Assembly (NCBI RefSeq): GCF_022809125.1
Contig: NZ_JALGBI010000001.1
Coordinates: 1-64,000 of the forward strand
Reading direction: 5' to 3'
Source of the DNA: Variovorax terrae
GTDB taxonomy: Bacteria; Pseudomonadota; Gammaproteobacteria; Burkholderiales; Burkholderiaceae_C
Length of the DNA stretch: 64,000 nt
Each line of letters opens with the position of its first letter. The first letter of the stretch is position 1. A program made the translations under genes and the position numbers. Below, one piece after another: positions 26,324-34,979 of the stretch. Under the pieces are notes generated by a model, which saw nothing but the letters and a program-made list of their open reading frames with translations, did no database searches and was not told the DNA's origin.

Positions 26324-26938
26324 TCAAGGTGGGGCGTCGCGTGGGGTGGTCATCGCAAGAGAAGGGCGCTCACGCAACTCGTCGTACCAGCTTTCCAGTC
26401 GTGGTGCGATGTCGCGCCAGCCGAGCGCGTCGAATCGGTAGTCGACGTAGCCCAACGCGCAGGCGATCGCCACGTGGCCGATCGAGAACGGCGCCCGCTT
26501 CAACTGCGATACCTCCCGATCGAGGAGGCTCAGCGTGGTTCGCGTCTTCAAATCAAAGGCCATCATCAAAGATGCCAGGGGGATTTCGCGTTCGCGCTCG
26601 TTACGCCACAGGATGAGGACATCGAGCAGGCCGTCGCCGAGCGCATGCCAGCGCAGCGCGGGCCAGCGGTACTCGGGCGATGTCGGAAACAGGCGATTGC
26701 CGCCTGCCAGTGTGTCCAGGTATTCACAGATGACGGTGGAATCGAACAGCGTCGAACCGTCGTCCAGCACCATCGTCGGAATCTTGGACAGCGGGTTGTC
26801 CTGCATCAGGCGCTCATTGGGCCTCAGCATCGCTGCTACGCTGCGGATGAGTTCGATTCGCTCCGTCAGCGCCAGTTCGTGCGCGCATACCATCACCTTG
26901 CGCACGTAGGGCGACTTCGGAGACCAGTGGAGTTTCAT
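26324..26938 (-). CDS. Glutathione S-transferase family protein
   Basis: A 204-residue protein with an N-terminal thioredoxin-like domain. KLHWSPKSPYVRKVMVCAHE carries the Ser near the start, NPLSKIPTM the cis-Pro, and STLFDSTVICEYLD the glutathione-binding ST/DS box. A helical C-terminal domain follows. ATG overlaps the TGA of the CoA transferase gene, so both are coupled. Confidence 0.88.
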   Translation of the reverse strand: MKLHWSPKSPYVRKVMVCAHELALTERIELIRSVAAMLRPNERLMQDNPLSKIPTMVLDDGSTLFDSTVICEYLDTLAGGNRLFPTSPEYRWPALRWHALGDGLLDVLILWRNEREREIPLASLMMAFDLKTRTTLSLLDREVSQLKRAPFSIGHVAIACALGYVDYRFDALGWRDIAPRLESWYDELRERPSLAMTTPRDAPP

Positions 26939-28167
26939 CAAATCACCTTCTCTGCGCGCAGCATGGCCATGTCCGCGCTGTTATAGCCCAACTCGGCAAG
27001 AATCGCCTCGCTGTGCGCCCCCAATTGGGGAGGTGCCGCAGGCATGGACAAGGCGGCGCCTCCGAAACGCATGGGATTGGCGACCTGGGGAACATCGACA
27101 CCGCAGGGATGCGGCACCTTGCGTAGAAGTTCGCGCGACAGGACTTGAGCATCCTGAAAAACCTCTGCCACGGAGTTGATCGGCCCGCATGGTACGCCGG
27201 CCGTATCGAGGGCTTGAATGAGCGTCTCCCGCTTCCAGGTCAAGAGGCGCTCGCGCAGCAAGGGTGCGAGTATTGAAATATTGCGCACCCGCTGCGCATT
27301 GAGGGCAAAGCGTTCGTCCTGGGTCCAGGCCTCTTGTCCCAGCACCTCGCAGAGCTTTGAGAACTGTCCGTCGTTGCCGACGACGAGAATCACGTCACCG
27401 TCAGCGCATGCGTAGACATCCTGAGGCTGGATATTGGGATGCGCGTTTCCGTTGCGCGCTGGGACTCGCTCCGAGATGAGGTAGTTCATCGCCTGGTTCG
27501 ACAATGCCGCTACTTGCACGTCGAGCATGCCGATGTCGATGGTTTCGCCGAGCCCGGTTTCATTCCTGCGTGCCAGCGCCGCCAGCACTGCGACTGCGGC
27601 GTACATGCCAGTCATCAGATCGACGATGGGGACGCCCACCTTCTGCGGACCGCCGCCTGGTCGGCCATCACGCTCTCCTGTCACGCTCATGAGCCCTCCC
27701 ATCGCCTGGATCAGGAAGTCATAGGCCGGCTGGTCACGCCGTGGCCCAGTCTGTCCAAAGCCGGTCACCGAGCAATAAATCAACCGCGGATTCAGCTTGC
27801 GCAGGGATTCCGCATCAAGCCCATAGCGTGCCAGCGTGCCGGCTTTGTAGTTTTCGAGCACGATGTCAGAGCGCATCGCCAGATCTCGCACGATCTGTTG
27901 GGCTTCCGGTTTGTCCAGACTCAAGGTGATGGACCGCTTGCCGCGGTTCGCGGTCAGGTAATACGCCGACTCGCGGGTTTCCTGGCCTTGTGCGTCCCGC
28001 AGGTAGGGCGGGCCCCAGCCTCGCGTGTCGTCTCCGCTGCCGGGGCGCTCGACCTTGATCACGTCCGCTCCGAGATCGGCCAGGGTCTGCCCCGCCCATG
28101 GGGCGGCAAGAATGCGGCTCAGATCGAGCACGCGGACATGTGACAGGGGGCCTGCTTTGGTGGACAT
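26938..28167 (-). CDS. CaiB/BaiF-type CoA transferase
   Basis: A 409-residue family III CoA transferase. The N-terminal VRVLDLSRILAAPWAGQ and LADLGADVIKVERPGSGDDTRGWGPP, the catalytic-region Asp183 in VPIVDLMTGMYA, and the C-terminal FGGAALSMPAAPPQLGAHSE are standard. It would move CoA between carboxylic acids such as an aromatic intermediate and succinate. ATG at 28167 was preferred over an in-frame upstream start. Confidence 0.9.
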   Translation of the reverse strand: MSTKAGPLSHVRVLDLSRILAAPWAGQTLADLGADVIKVERPGSGDDTRGWGPPYLRDAQGQETRESAYYLTANRGKRSITLSLDKPEAQQIVRDLAMRSDIVLENYKAGTLARYGLDAESLRKLNPRLIYCSVTGFGQTGPRRDQPAYDFLIQAMGGLMSVTGERDGRPGGGPQKVGVPIVDLMTGMYAAVAVLAALARRNETGLGETIDIGMLDVQVAALSNQAMNYLISERVPARNGNAHPNIQPQDVYACADGDVILVVGNDGQFSKLCEVLGQEAWTQDERFALNAQRVRNISILAPLLRERLLTWKRETLIQALDTAGVPCGPINSVAEVFQDAQVLSRELLRKVPHPCGVDVPQVANPMRFGGAALSMPAAPPQLGAHSEAILAELGYNSADMAMLRAEKVI

Positions 28168-28395
28168 CAACAAACTTCTTTCGGCGATTCGAGGGTCAGT
28201 CACTCTACGAAGGGCGATGCGTGCCGCCTACACACGGGGACGCAATCCTGCCATTCCCCGTCGGGCATACCCAGCGGTATGACTCCATCGGCAACTCAGC
28301 CTTGAGAAGCTGTGGGCTGGCTTGCCAGGGCGCTGTCGCATAGAGTCCAAAGCGAGCCCCAATCATCCGAAGACGGGCCGAAGGAGACAAGAATC

Positions 28396-29286
28396 ATGCC
28401 CCTTGCCCGCGTGCCCTGGCTTCGCCCGGGTTTCGCCCTCGCGCTGGCTGCCGCTGCTGCCATGTTGGTGTTTCCGGCGACCGCAACTGTCGCCCAGACG
28501 CCCGAGCCTGTCCATGGCCGGGATCTGCTGCACGATGGCGATGTCGCCATCGAAGTTCTCGTCAACGGGATCGGCCCCTCCGTTGTGCTGCTGCCCTCTT
28601 CGCAGCGCGACTCGCTCGACTTCGACGACATCGCGCAGCGCATCGCCCAGGCCGGGTACCGGGTGCTGCGGCCGCAGCCGCGGGGCATGGGGCGCAGCAG
28701 CGGCCCGTTGGAAGGTCTCGATCTTTCCGTCTTGGCACGCGACGTCGCCTTCACGATCGACAAACTGGGCGAGGGGCGCGCGGTGATCGTGGGTCACGCT
28801 TATGGGCATTTCGTTGCACGCGTTACCGACATGAGCTATCCGTCACGCGTGCGGGGCGTTGTGGTGCTGGGCGCTGCGGCGAAGACGTTTCCTAAAGGAA
28901 TGGTCGAATCCCTTGCCATCGCGGCGGACCCCGGCAAGCCAAGGGATGAGCGGCTGACGCAACTGCAATTTTCGATGTTCGCTCCTGGCAACGACGCCTC
29001 GTCCTGGCTCGAGGGCTGGCATCCAGAGTTGCGAGAGGTCTATCGCAAGGCGGGCGCTGCGCCGAACAAAGATGTCTGGTGGCCAGTGAGCAACTCCCCG
29101 ATCCTGGATATCCAGGGGGAGGAGGACCCTTGGCGACCGGCCGCTACCCGCAATGAGCTCAAGGATGTTCTTGGCGACAAGGTGACGGTGCGAGTCATTC
29201 CACGCGCGGGCCATGCGCTGATACCCGAACAGCCTGCCGCAGTGGCCGAGGCCATCATCGCCTGGATCCGGACGCTCGAACCATGA
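28396..29286 (+). CDS. Exported alpha/beta hydrolase-fold protein lacking the Ser nucleophile
   Basis: A 296-residue protein behind AGGAGACAAG, with a signal peptide ending about residue 33 (ATVAQ). The fold motifs are clear: LLPSSQRDSLDFDDIA, PQPRGMGRSSGP, GEEDPWRP and RAGHALIPEQP with the His. The elbow, however, reads VGHAYGHF, so Ala135 replaces Ser. Ordinary serine esterase chemistry is excluded unless another residue substitutes. It is followed by the Bug receptor gene, so it may bind or act on the transported compound. Confidence 0.8.
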   Translation: MPLARVPWLRPGFALALAAAAAMLVFPATATVAQTPEPVHGRDLLHDGDVAIEVLVNGIGPSVVLLPSSQRDSLDFDDIAQRIAQAGYRVLRPQPRGMGRSSGPLEGLDLSVLARDVAFTIDKLGEGRAVIVGHAYGHFVARVTDMSYPSRVRGVVVLGAAAKTFPKGMVESLAIAADPGKPRDERLTQLQFSMFAPGNDASSWLEGWHPELREVYRKAGAAPNKDVWWPVSNSPILDIQGEEDPWRPAATRNELKDVLGDKVTVRVIPRAGHALIPEQPAAVAEAIIAWIRTLEP

Positions 29287-29317
29287 TTCTGAATCGCAAA
29301 ACCTTTAGGAGACAACC

Positions 29318-30292
29318 ATGACCAAGACGCTCCGTCGTCTCTTTCTGCTGGCGTGCCTGAGTGGCATGACGACTGTGGCGGTCGCCCAGGCCGACAGCTA
29401 TCCAACGCGACCGGTGCGCATCGTGGTCCCGTTCAGTCCCGGGGGGCCTGTCGATGCCATCGCACGCGCGATTGCAGCCAAACTGACAGAGCAATGGGGA
29501 CGGCAAGTCATTGTCGAGAACAAGGGCGGCGCGGCAACCATCATCGGATGGGATACCGTTGCCAAGGCCCCGGCCGACGGCTACACGGTGCTGTTGGCAG
29601 GTGCTGGCGGCCGCACCACGCTGCCCAGCGTCGCGACGCTGCCCTTCGACCCGGCCAAGGACCTGGTCGCGGTCGCCGCTGTCGCGCGGTCGCCGAATGT
29701 GTTTGTCGTCAATTCAGCCTTGGGCAAGAGCACCTTGCCGGAGTTCGTCAGCTATGCCAAGGCCAAGCCTGGCGGGTTGAACCATGGACTGTCTGCCCCG
29801 GGAACCATCACGCAGTTCGTGGCGACGCTGCTGGCACGTGATGCCGGGCTCAAGTGGGAGGACATTCCCTACCGTGGCGGCGCTCCCGCCGTGACCGCGC
29901 TCATGGCTGGCGAGATCGACATGCTTACGGCGGATCTCGGGGCTGTGCTTGCGATGGAAGAGTCGGGCAAGCTGAAGATCCTGGCCGTGGCCGATACTCA
30001 ACGCTCTCCCTTGTTGTCACAAGTTCCGACGGCCACCGAAGCCGGATTCCCGAACGTTGTGGCGGTCAATGTCTATGGCGTCTTCGCGCCTTCTGGAACG
30101 CCGAAGCCCATCCTGCGCAAGTTCTCCGACGCGTTGGCGCAAATCGTTGCGCAGCCCGGACTGAAAGAACAATTTGCCAAGCTCGGCCTGCAGATCGACA
30201 ACCGGGGCTCGGACGCCTTCGAGGCGTTCCTGCGCACACAAACCTCGCAATGGGCGCCGATCGCAAAAGCCAGCGGCGTCCGGATCAACTGA
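29318..30292 (+). CDS. Bug/TctC-type tripartite tricarboxylate receptor
   Basis: A 324-residue periplasmic binding protein. The signal peptide MTKTLRRLFLLACLSGMTTVAVAQ is followed by YPTRPVRIVVPFSPGGPVDAIARAIA, VIVENKGGAATIIG and DIPYRGGAPAVTALMAGEIDM, the signatures of the Bug family. No TctA/TctB membrane genes are nearby, as is usual for the many Bug paralogues of Burkholderiales. It probably captures a carboxylated substrate of the neighbouring enzymes. Confidence 0.92.
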   Translation: MTKTLRRLFLLACLSGMTTVAVAQADSYPTRPVRIVVPFSPGGPVDAIARAIAAKLTEQWGRQVIVENKGGAATIIGWDTVAKAPADGYTVLLAGAGGRTTLPSVATLPFDPAKDLVAVAAVARSPNVFVVNSALGKSTLPEFVSYAKAKPGGLNHGLSAPGTITQFVATLLARDAGLKWEDIPYRGGAPAVTALMAGEIDMLTADLGAVLAMEESGKLKILAVADTQRSPLLSQVPTATEAGFPNVVAVNVYGVFAPSGTPKPILRKFSDALAQIVAQPGLKEQFAKLGLQIDNRGSDAFEAFLRTQTSQWAPIAKASGVRIN

Positions 30293-30306
30293 TGATTCCT
30301 TGCAAT

Positions 30307-31626
30307 ATGAGCACTTCCCTCGATCACACCCACGATCCGCATGCGCGCAGCTGGGTTGCCGCCGCAAACGACGATTCGTGCGAGTTTCCGCTTCAGAATC
30401 TTCCTTTGTGCGTGTTTCGGCCGGCACCGGATGCCGCGATGCGACCTGGTATTGGCATCGGAGACCAGGTGCTGGACCTTGGCCAGGCCGCGGCCTTGGG
30501 CCTGTTCGAGGCACTGCCAGAGCGGGTCGCGCACGTGCTCACCTGCCCGCGTTTGAACGAGCTGTTCGCGCTGGGACGAGAGGCGATGGCCACGCTGCGG
30601 CATTCGGCCTGGACCTTGCTTGAAGCCGGATACGCACGTCAGTCCGAGGTGCCGCTGCAGCCACTGGCGAAGGTCCAGTTCGGTCTTCCCTGCGACGTGG
30701 GTGACTACACGGACTTCTTTTCATCGCTGAACCATGCGATGAACACGTTCCGTCTTTTTCGACCGGGCCAGGTTTTTCTACCCAACTTCAAGCACCTGCC
30801 CATTGCCTATCACGGTCGTGCGTCATCCATCGTTGTCAGCGGTACACCCGTTCCCCGGCCGATCGGGCAGACTCGACCGACTCCCGAAGTTTCCCCTGAA
30901 CTCGGCCCTTCCCGCAAGGTCGACTTCGAGGTCGAACTCGGCTTCTATGTCGGCGCCGGGAACGCATTGGGCAGGCGGATTGCCCTTGACGACGCAGAGG
31001 CACATCTGGTGGGCGTCTCCATCCTCAACGACTGGTCGGCTCGAGATTTTCAGGCCTGGGAGTCCCAGCCGCTTGGCCCCTTCTCGAGCAAGAACTTCAG
31101 CAGCTCCGTCTCTCCTTGGGTTGTCACCTTGGACGCGCTGGCCCCTTTCCGTGCGCCGCTGGCCCCTCGCTCGTCAGACGACCCCGCTCCATTGGGCTAC
31201 CTGCACTCCACGGCGAACGAGTCGAGCGGTGCTTTCGATATCCGCATCGAGACCCTGTTGCAGACCGAAACCATGAGAATGAGAGGAGAGCCACCTGTCT
31301 GCATCAGCCGCGCCGCCTTTGCCCGCGATGCGTGGTGGACACCCGCGCAGATGGTCACGCACCATACCGTCAACGGCTGCAATCTCCGTCCTGGCGATCT
31401 GCTGGGAAGCGGCACCATCTCGGGGCCGGAAGAGGGCACGCAGGGCAGCATCCTCGAGTTGACTTTTGGCGGTTCTAGGCCGATCCAGCTGCCCGGCGGA
31501 GAGTCGCGTGCTTTCGTGGAAGATGGGGATGAGGTCACGCTTGTGGCCTGGTGTGAACGGCCAGGCTACCGCCGCATCGGCTTGGGAAGCTGCGCGGGCA
31601 GAATTCAGCCAACATCGGAGAACTGA
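30307..31626 (+). CDS. fahA: Fumarylacetoacetase
   Basis: A 439-residue fumarylacetoacetate hydrolase. MSTSLDHTHDPHARSW is the normal bacterial start; an upstream ATG at 30292 overlaps the previous stop. GDYTDFFSSLNHAMN holds the metal Asp136 and catalytic His143. FEVELGFYVGAGN, ILNDWSARDFQAWE, PLGPFSSKNF and DLLGSGTISGPEEGTQGS follow in the expected order. It cleaves fumarylacetoacetate or a similar acylpyruvate, releasing fumarate and a keto acid. No homogentisate dioxygenase is present in the window, so the fission substrate may come from another ring-cleavage route. Confidence 0.9.
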   Translation: MSTSLDHTHDPHARSWVAAANDDSCEFPLQNLPLCVFRPAPDAAMRPGIGIGDQVLDLGQAAALGLFEALPERVAHVLTCPRLNELFALGREAMATLRHSAWTLLEAGYARQSEVPLQPLAKVQFGLPCDVGDYTDFFSSLNHAMNTFRLFRPGQVFLPNFKHLPIAYHGRASSIVVSGTPVPRPIGQTRPTPEVSPELGPSRKVDFEVELGFYVGAGNALGRRIALDDAEAHLVGVSILNDWSARDFQAWESQPLGPFSSKNFSSSVSPWVVTLDALAPFRAPLAPRSSDDPAPLGYLHSTANESSGAFDIRIETLLQTETMRMRGEPPVCISRAAFARDAWWTPAQMVTHHTVNGCNLRPGDLLGSGTISGPEEGTQGSILELTFGGSRPIQLPGGESRAFVEDGDEVTLVAWCERPGYRRIGLGSCAGRIQPTSEN

Positions 31627-31628
31627 GG

Positions 31629-32402
31629 ATGAGCCGAATCATCGACATCTCGATCCCATTGGAGAACGACGTGCTCTCCGATCCGCCGCACCTAGCGCCG
31701 AAGATCACTTACTTCGAGCACCATGGCTCCGCGGACTCGATGTTGAAGTACTTTCCCGGTGCGACGCGCGAGGACCTTCCTGACGGGGCGGCCTGGGCCT
31801 TCGAGCGCGTGCAGTTGAACACCCACAATGGCACTCACCTCGATGCGCCCTACCACTTTCATCCCACGATGAATGGGGGAGAGCGGGCGATCACCATTGA
31901 TGAGGTGCCGCTCGACTGGTGCTTCCAGCGAGGGGTCAAGCTCGATTTTCGTCATTTCGAGAACGGCTATGTGGTCACCGCGGCAGACGTCGAAAACGAA
32001 CTTCGGCGCATCGGACACGCGCTGAAACCACTGGACATCGTGGTGGTTAACACTGCCGCTGGCGCGCGCTACGGTCACGACGACTTCGTTTCATCGGGTT
32101 GCGGCATGGGGCTGGAGGCCACGATGTATCTGCTGGAGCGCGGTGTCCGCCTCACCGGCACCGATGCCTGGAGCTGGGATGCACCATTCGCCTACACGGT
32201 GGAGCGGTTCCAGGAAACCGGCGATGCCGGTCTCATCTGGGAGGGCCACAAGGCGGGCCGACATATCGGCTACTGCCACCTCGAGAAGCTGGGCAACCTG
32301 GAGGCGCTGCCCTCATCCGGGTATCGCATCGCCTGCTTCCCGGTGAAGGTGAAGGGCGCGTCGGCAGGATGGACCCGGGCGGTCGCGATCCTGGACGACT
32401 AG
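31629..32402 (+). CDS. Cyclase-family metal hydrolase, copy 2
   Basis: A 257-residue paralogue of the protein at 10519, closely similar throughout. The metal motif NTHNGTHLDAPYHF is at residues 65-77 (His66, His70, Asp72, His76), and TGTDAWSWDAPFAYT and KGASAGWTRAVAI are shared. It starts two bases after the fumarylacetoacetase stop, so both are made together. It likely opens a lactone, lactam or amide bond near the end of the pathway. Confidence 0.87.
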   Translation: MSRIIDISIPLENDVLSDPPHLAPKITYFEHHGSADSMLKYFPGATREDLPDGAAWAFERVQLNTHNGTHLDAPYHFHPTMNGGERAITIDEVPLDWCFQRGVKLDFRHFENGYVVTAADVENELRRIGHALKPLDIVVVNTAAGARYGHDDFVSSGCGMGLEATMYLLERGVRLTGTDAWSWDAPFAYTVERFQETGDAGLIWEGHKAGRHIGYCHLEKLGNLEALPSSGYRIACFPVKVKGASAGWTRAVAILDD

Positions 32403-32901
32403 AAACCGGCATTCCGGACCGCTTGCGTCGTTGGCGCATTTGCTCCGAACCCCCATCCGTTGGGCAACCACAACGTATGCCGCATGCGGCAGGCGGCGGC
32501 GCGTGGATGCGTTTCCCAGGCGCGCACCCGGGCCGCACTCGCCACATAGCAGCTATGGCAAGCGAGGCATTGGCCTATTGCGTGGCTGCTTCTAGAGTGC
32601 GTGATCAGCATGCCAAGCAAAGCACACGACACGAGGAAAGCCGTATTGAGCGTCACACCAATCTGCTGAAAGGATCTGTGAGCGCTGCGGCGGCTGTTCT
32701 TGCCGCGGCTCGGGCTGCGACTTGCCATGTTCGTTCAACAAGGAAATCCTGATATCGGCGTCATCCCACTGGGCGCCGAGAGTCATCTGCGGATGACTGC
32801 TCCCGCAGTCGTCGTTGCAGGGGGGAATTTCGCAGTGGTGCCAACAGGACATACGAATGTACAAAAAAATTGAGAACAAGCGCGCCCAAGAGGTCATCGA
32901 C
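32403..32901. other. Intergenic region before the intradiol dioxygenase gene
   Basis: About 500 bases with no supportable gene. It contains the promoter of the dioxygenase gene and an operator-like CATACGAATGTACA at 32850-32863. Confidence 0.45.
32850..32863 (+). promoter_or_regulatory. Operator-like site upstream of dioxygenase gene
   Basis: CATACGAATGTACA matches the tetR-promoter operator TATACGACCGTACA at 11 of 14 positions. It overlaps a possible early start codon (32857), which speaks for the later start at 32902. Weak single-site evidence. Confidence 0.35.
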
Positions 32902-33666
32902 ATGAGTCGCCGCAATGGGTTGGTCAGGTTATCCGCCTTTGCGAGCTCTCTGATGGTTCGCGGCGCATTGACATCGGCCGCATGGGGCATTGCAGCAAGC
33001 GGTGCCAGCTCATCGGCCCTGGCTGGCTCCTGCATCCTCAGCCCCGACGGAAGAACGGGACCCTTCTATACAGCCCTGAATCTGGTGCGCAGTGATTTAC
33101 GGGAAGACCGCACGGGAGTCGTCCTCGACATCGATCTGGCGGTTCAGAATTCCGCGTGCTCGCCACTCGTAGGTGCTGCCGTGGCGATCTGGAACTGTGA
33201 CAGCCGCGGGATGTACTCCGAGTATCCGAACGTCAATCCGGACGTTCCTGGGTATGCTCCAGTTCCCCTTGGCCAGGTGCCGTCCGAGGCCCCTCATTAC
33301 CCCGAGCAGGATCTCAGCCAGAAATTCCTCCGCGGTGTGCAGGTCACCGACGAACGCGGTTTCGTTCGGTTTCGCGTCATCTATCCGTCGTGGTACGCAA
33401 CCCGCACGCCACATATCCACGTGAAGGTCTATCCGGGGGCGGCAGTCGGCGACACCACCGCCTACACGGGACAGCTGTATTTTCCCGAGGCGATCAACAC
33501 CACCGTGCTGAGCAACCCGCTGTACACCGGGCGAACCCAGCCCCGCGATACGTTGAACAACACAGACCGCCACTACGTGGCGATGGGCGGCCTGCAGAAC
33601 GAGCTTCAGATTTCCAGCGTGGTGACAGGCTTGCAGGCTCGCAAGACCCTGGTGGTTCCTGTTTGA
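32902..33666 (+). CDS. Exported intradiol ring-cleavage dioxygenase-like protein
   Basis: A 254-residue protein. MSRRNGLVRLSAFASSLMVRGAL...ALAG reads as an export signal; AGAGG lies nine bases upstream, and an alternative start is ATG 32857. The catalytic fold shows GPFYTALNLVRSDLREDRTG, the substrate-pocket VAIWNCDSRGMYSEYPN (iron Tyr) and YPSWYATRTPHIHVKVYPG with the second Tyr and two His iron ligands. All four ligands of an Fe(III) catechol-type dioxygenase are present. Location outside the cytoplasm is unusual among classical catechol and protocatechuate enzymes but known for this subfamily. Confidence 0.82.
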   Translation: MSRRNGLVRLSAFASSLMVRGALTSAAWGIAASGASSSALAGSCILSPDGRTGPFYTALNLVRSDLREDRTGVVLDIDLAVQNSACSPLVGAAVAIWNCDSRGMYSEYPNVNPDVPGYAPVPLGQVPSEAPHYPEQDLSQKFLRGVQVTDERGFVRFRVIYPSWYATRTPHIHVKVYPGAAVGDTTAYTGQLYFPEAINTTVLSNPLYTGRTQPRDTLNNTDRHYVAMGGLQNELQISSVVTGLQARKTLVVPV

Positions 33667-33899
33667 GCGATCAGCACAGGCACCGCAGCAAGAAGGGGCC
33701 CGCCAGAGTGGTGCCCGCTCAGGCGGGTTATGAGACCGCCCAGACCACATCCGGGTACGGAGCGCGAAAGGCGACCCCGATATATGACTCCATGAGCCGG
33801 TATGCGTGATCTCGCAAAGCAGTTGTGCGAATCAGGGGATGCGCATCTCGCCCACGCGTCGCTAGACTGAACCGACGCTACTGCACTGGAACATGCAAT

Positions 33900-34676
33900 A
33901 TGGAAGACCTGACTCAACTGAGAGTGACGATCGCTGACTACGTGGCCGTTCTCACGATGGACAGCCCACCGGTCAATGCCTTGACCCGGACTTTGAATGA
34001 CGAGCTCACGCTCGCGCTGGATCGTATTTCAGAGATGGATGAGATTCGCGCGGTCGTTCTCACTGGTGCCGGCAAGTGCTTCTGCGCCGGCGCCGATCTC
34101 AAGGGACGCGCCGAAGTGATCAAGGGCCCCGGCGATCTGCCCGCACATTCGCGGCGTACCCGTGAGTGTTTTCACGCCATTCGTGAGTGTGCAAAGCCCG
34201 TGATTGCTGCGTTGAACGGCGCTGCGCTGGGATCGGGCCTCGCGATGGCTGCGTCTGCTGACATCCTGGTCGCTTCGGAGAGTTCGTTTCTGGGCCTGCC
34301 TGAAGTGGATGTGGGCTTGCTGGGTGGATGTCGCCATGCGATGCGTTTGTTCAGCCATTCGCGACTTCGCCGCATGATGCTGACTGGCTATCGGGTTTCC
34401 GGCGAAGAGCTCTATCGCCAGGGAGTTGTCGAGGCTTGCACCACGGCAGATCAGCTCATGCCGTTCTCACTCGAATTGGCCAGGACGATCGCTTCCAAGA
34501 GCCCTGTCTCTACCCGCATGGGAAAGCACACGCTCAATGTGATCGAGGACATGAGTTTGCGTGACGGCTATCGCTATGAGCAAGACATGACCGCGGTCAT
34601 TGCCAAGACCGAAGATGCCAAGGAGGCGCAGGCGGCGTTTCGTGAAAAGCGGATACCAGTCTTTATTGGACGATGA
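33900..34676 (+). CDS. Enoyl-CoA hydratase/isomerase family protein
   Basis: A 258-residue crotonase. TMDSPPVNALTRTLNDEL, the oxyanion-hole segments FCAGADLKGR and ALNGAALGSGLAMAASAD, and SFLGLPEVDVGLLGGC are standard. It follows the dioxygenase gene on the same strand after 233 bases. Step and substrate unknown. Confidence 0.88.
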   Translation: MEDLTQLRVTIADYVAVLTMDSPPVNALTRTLNDELTLALDRISEMDEIRAVVLTGAGKCFCAGADLKGRAEVIKGPGDLPAHSRRTRECFHAIRECAKPVIAALNGAALGSGLAMAASADILVASESSFLGLPEVDVGLLGGCRHAMRLFSHSRLRRMMLTGYRVSGEELYRQGVVEACTTADQLMPFSLELARTIASKSPVSTRMGKHTLNVIEDMSLRDGYRYEQDMTAVIAKTEDAKEAQAAFREKRIPVFIGR

Positions 34677-34979
34677 ATCTGGAGCGCTTCGCCATTGAGG
34701 TGCTCGTTTTAACGTTGGCGCTGCCACCGCGTCCAGCATCGATGCGCTTCGACTACGACAGCCGCGGCGTCAGGAATGATGCAGAAAGTCGGTGGAGTGG
34801 AGATCGCAACGCGCGGGGTATTTGACAAACTGCGCGTCCTGGCAGGCATCGTCAGGGGTAAGACGCAACTGGCGTGGCGCCACTGAATTGCATACGTTTC
34901 AAGTATCACGGTGGATATAAAAGCAGTATTTCCAAGTATCGATACGGAGCCATAGGATTCGCCGTATTGGAAATACCTG
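34677..34979. other. Intergenic region with inverted-repeat regulatory site
   Basis: Some 300 bases without a gene. The proximal half holds a TATAAA-like -10 near 34916 and the inverted repeat listed separately. Confidence 0.5.
34926..34976 (+). promoter_or_regulatory. Interrupted inverted repeat before cytochrome b561 gene
   Basis: GTATTTCCAA (34926-34935) and TTGGAAATAC (34967-34976) are perfect inverted arms, with inner ATACGG and CCGTAT also pairing. A related direct copy TTTCAAGTATC lies just upstream near 34898. The right arm ends three bases before the ATG, so the structure covers the ribosome site; it could be an operator or an RNA hairpin controlling translation. Confidence 0.55.
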
